Origin: a candidate division WWE3 bacterium RIFOXYD1_FULL_39_9
Lineage (GTDB): Bacteria > Patescibacteriota > WWE3 > UBA101185 > UBA10185
Reading direction: 5' to 3'
DNA length: 5,163 nucleotides
NCBI GenBank assembly: GCA_001773295.1
Contig: MEWG01000007.1
Span: 1-5,163, forward strand
Positions within the stretch are counted from its first letter, which is position 1. The number at the start of each line of letters is the position of its first letter. Of the stretch, positions 4,990-5,163 are shown in pieces. The position numbers and the translations under genes are program-made. Below the pieces are notes generated by a model that made no database searches, was not told where the DNA came from, and saw only the letters and a list, made by a program, of their open reading frames with translations.

Positions 4990-5163
4990 ATGAAATCTGC
5001 CGGGTATTACGCTAAGTTAATATCGTTAATTTTAATTATTTTCGGCAGTTCATTACTTTTAACTCTACAGATCGCAGAACCTATTAAATCGCAAAATTAT
5101 TTTTCTTTTTCATTGGATTATGCTGCAAAAATTGTTTTGTTGATGGTTGTTAATCTTTATGCC
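4990..5163 (+). CDS. Membrane protein, N-terminal fragment, unknown function
   Basis: An open frame starts at ATG 4990 and runs 58 codons to the right edge without a stop. The product begins MKSAGYYAKLISLILII. It has one clear membrane segment (about residues 9-27), a polar stretch (IAEPIKSQNYFSFSLDY) and the start of a second membrane segment (about 45-58). This looks like a polytopic membrane protein. I cannot assign a family from this much. There is no ribosome site before the ATG; an earlier ATG at 4985 is followed at once by a stop. A possible -10 TATTAT at 4977-4982 would place the transcript start almost at the ATG, so a leaderless message is conceivable. Confidence 0.6.
   Translation, partial: MKSAGYYAKLISLILIIFGSSLLLTLQIAEPIKSQNYFSFSLDYAAKIVLLMVVNLYA

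Noticed and set aside
1..5163. CRISPR array, insertion sequence, prophage or defence system
   Set aside because: No regularly spaced repeats, terminal inverted repeats, transposase, integrase, toxin-antitoxin or nuclease genes are visible. The tRNA gene shows no duplicated 3' end that would mark an integration site within the window.

Overview
The window looks like a piece of a compact, fairly AT-rich bacterial chromosome. It is most likely from the Candidate Phyla Radiation (Patescibacteria, for example a Microgenomates/Katanobacteria-like lineage). The placement is inference. It rests on the gene types (a trigger factor without its peptidyl-prolyl isomerase domain, an isolated type IV pilin-like protein, a C39-like peptidase beside a YkuD L,D-transpeptidase), on the very tight packing, and on genes ending in TGA, which argues against the recoded Gracilibacteria/Absconditabacteria code. 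No marker here fixes the lineage.

Layout. 1-548 (minus) is the N-terminal 182 codons of a lipoprotein that runs off the left edge. Its GC is about 50 % by hand count, against roughly 30-45 % in the other stretches sampled. 549-718 is a divergent promoter region with two sigma70-type promoters back to back. 719-1381 and 1384-2691 (plus) form a two-gene unit, 2 nt apart: a secreted C39-like cysteine peptidase and a membrane-anchored L,D-transpeptidase. 2693-3193 (minus) is a type IV pilin-like protein that converges on the transpeptidase with one base between the stop codons. 3194-3301 is a second divergent promoter region. 3302-4207 and 4191-4805 (plus) are tig and clpP, overlapping by 17 nt. 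4877-4953 is tRNA-Val(GAC) with encoded CCA. 4990-5163 (plus) is the start of a membrane protein that runs off the right edge. No gene-free stretch exceeds 300 bases.

How the genes fit together. Two themes are visible. The first is the cell surface: lipoprotein, exported C39 peptidase, L,D-transpeptidase (3-3 peptidoglycan cross-linking or anchoring), pilin-like protein and a terminal membrane protein. The second is protein homeostasis: trigger factor receives nascent chains at the ribosome and ClpP degrades proteins, and the two genes appear translationally coupled. There is no sign of a phage, transposon, CRISPR array or defence system. The items most worth following up are the minimal trigger factor, the C39/L,D-transpeptidase pair with its unusual catalytic motif, and the compositional break at the lipoprotein.
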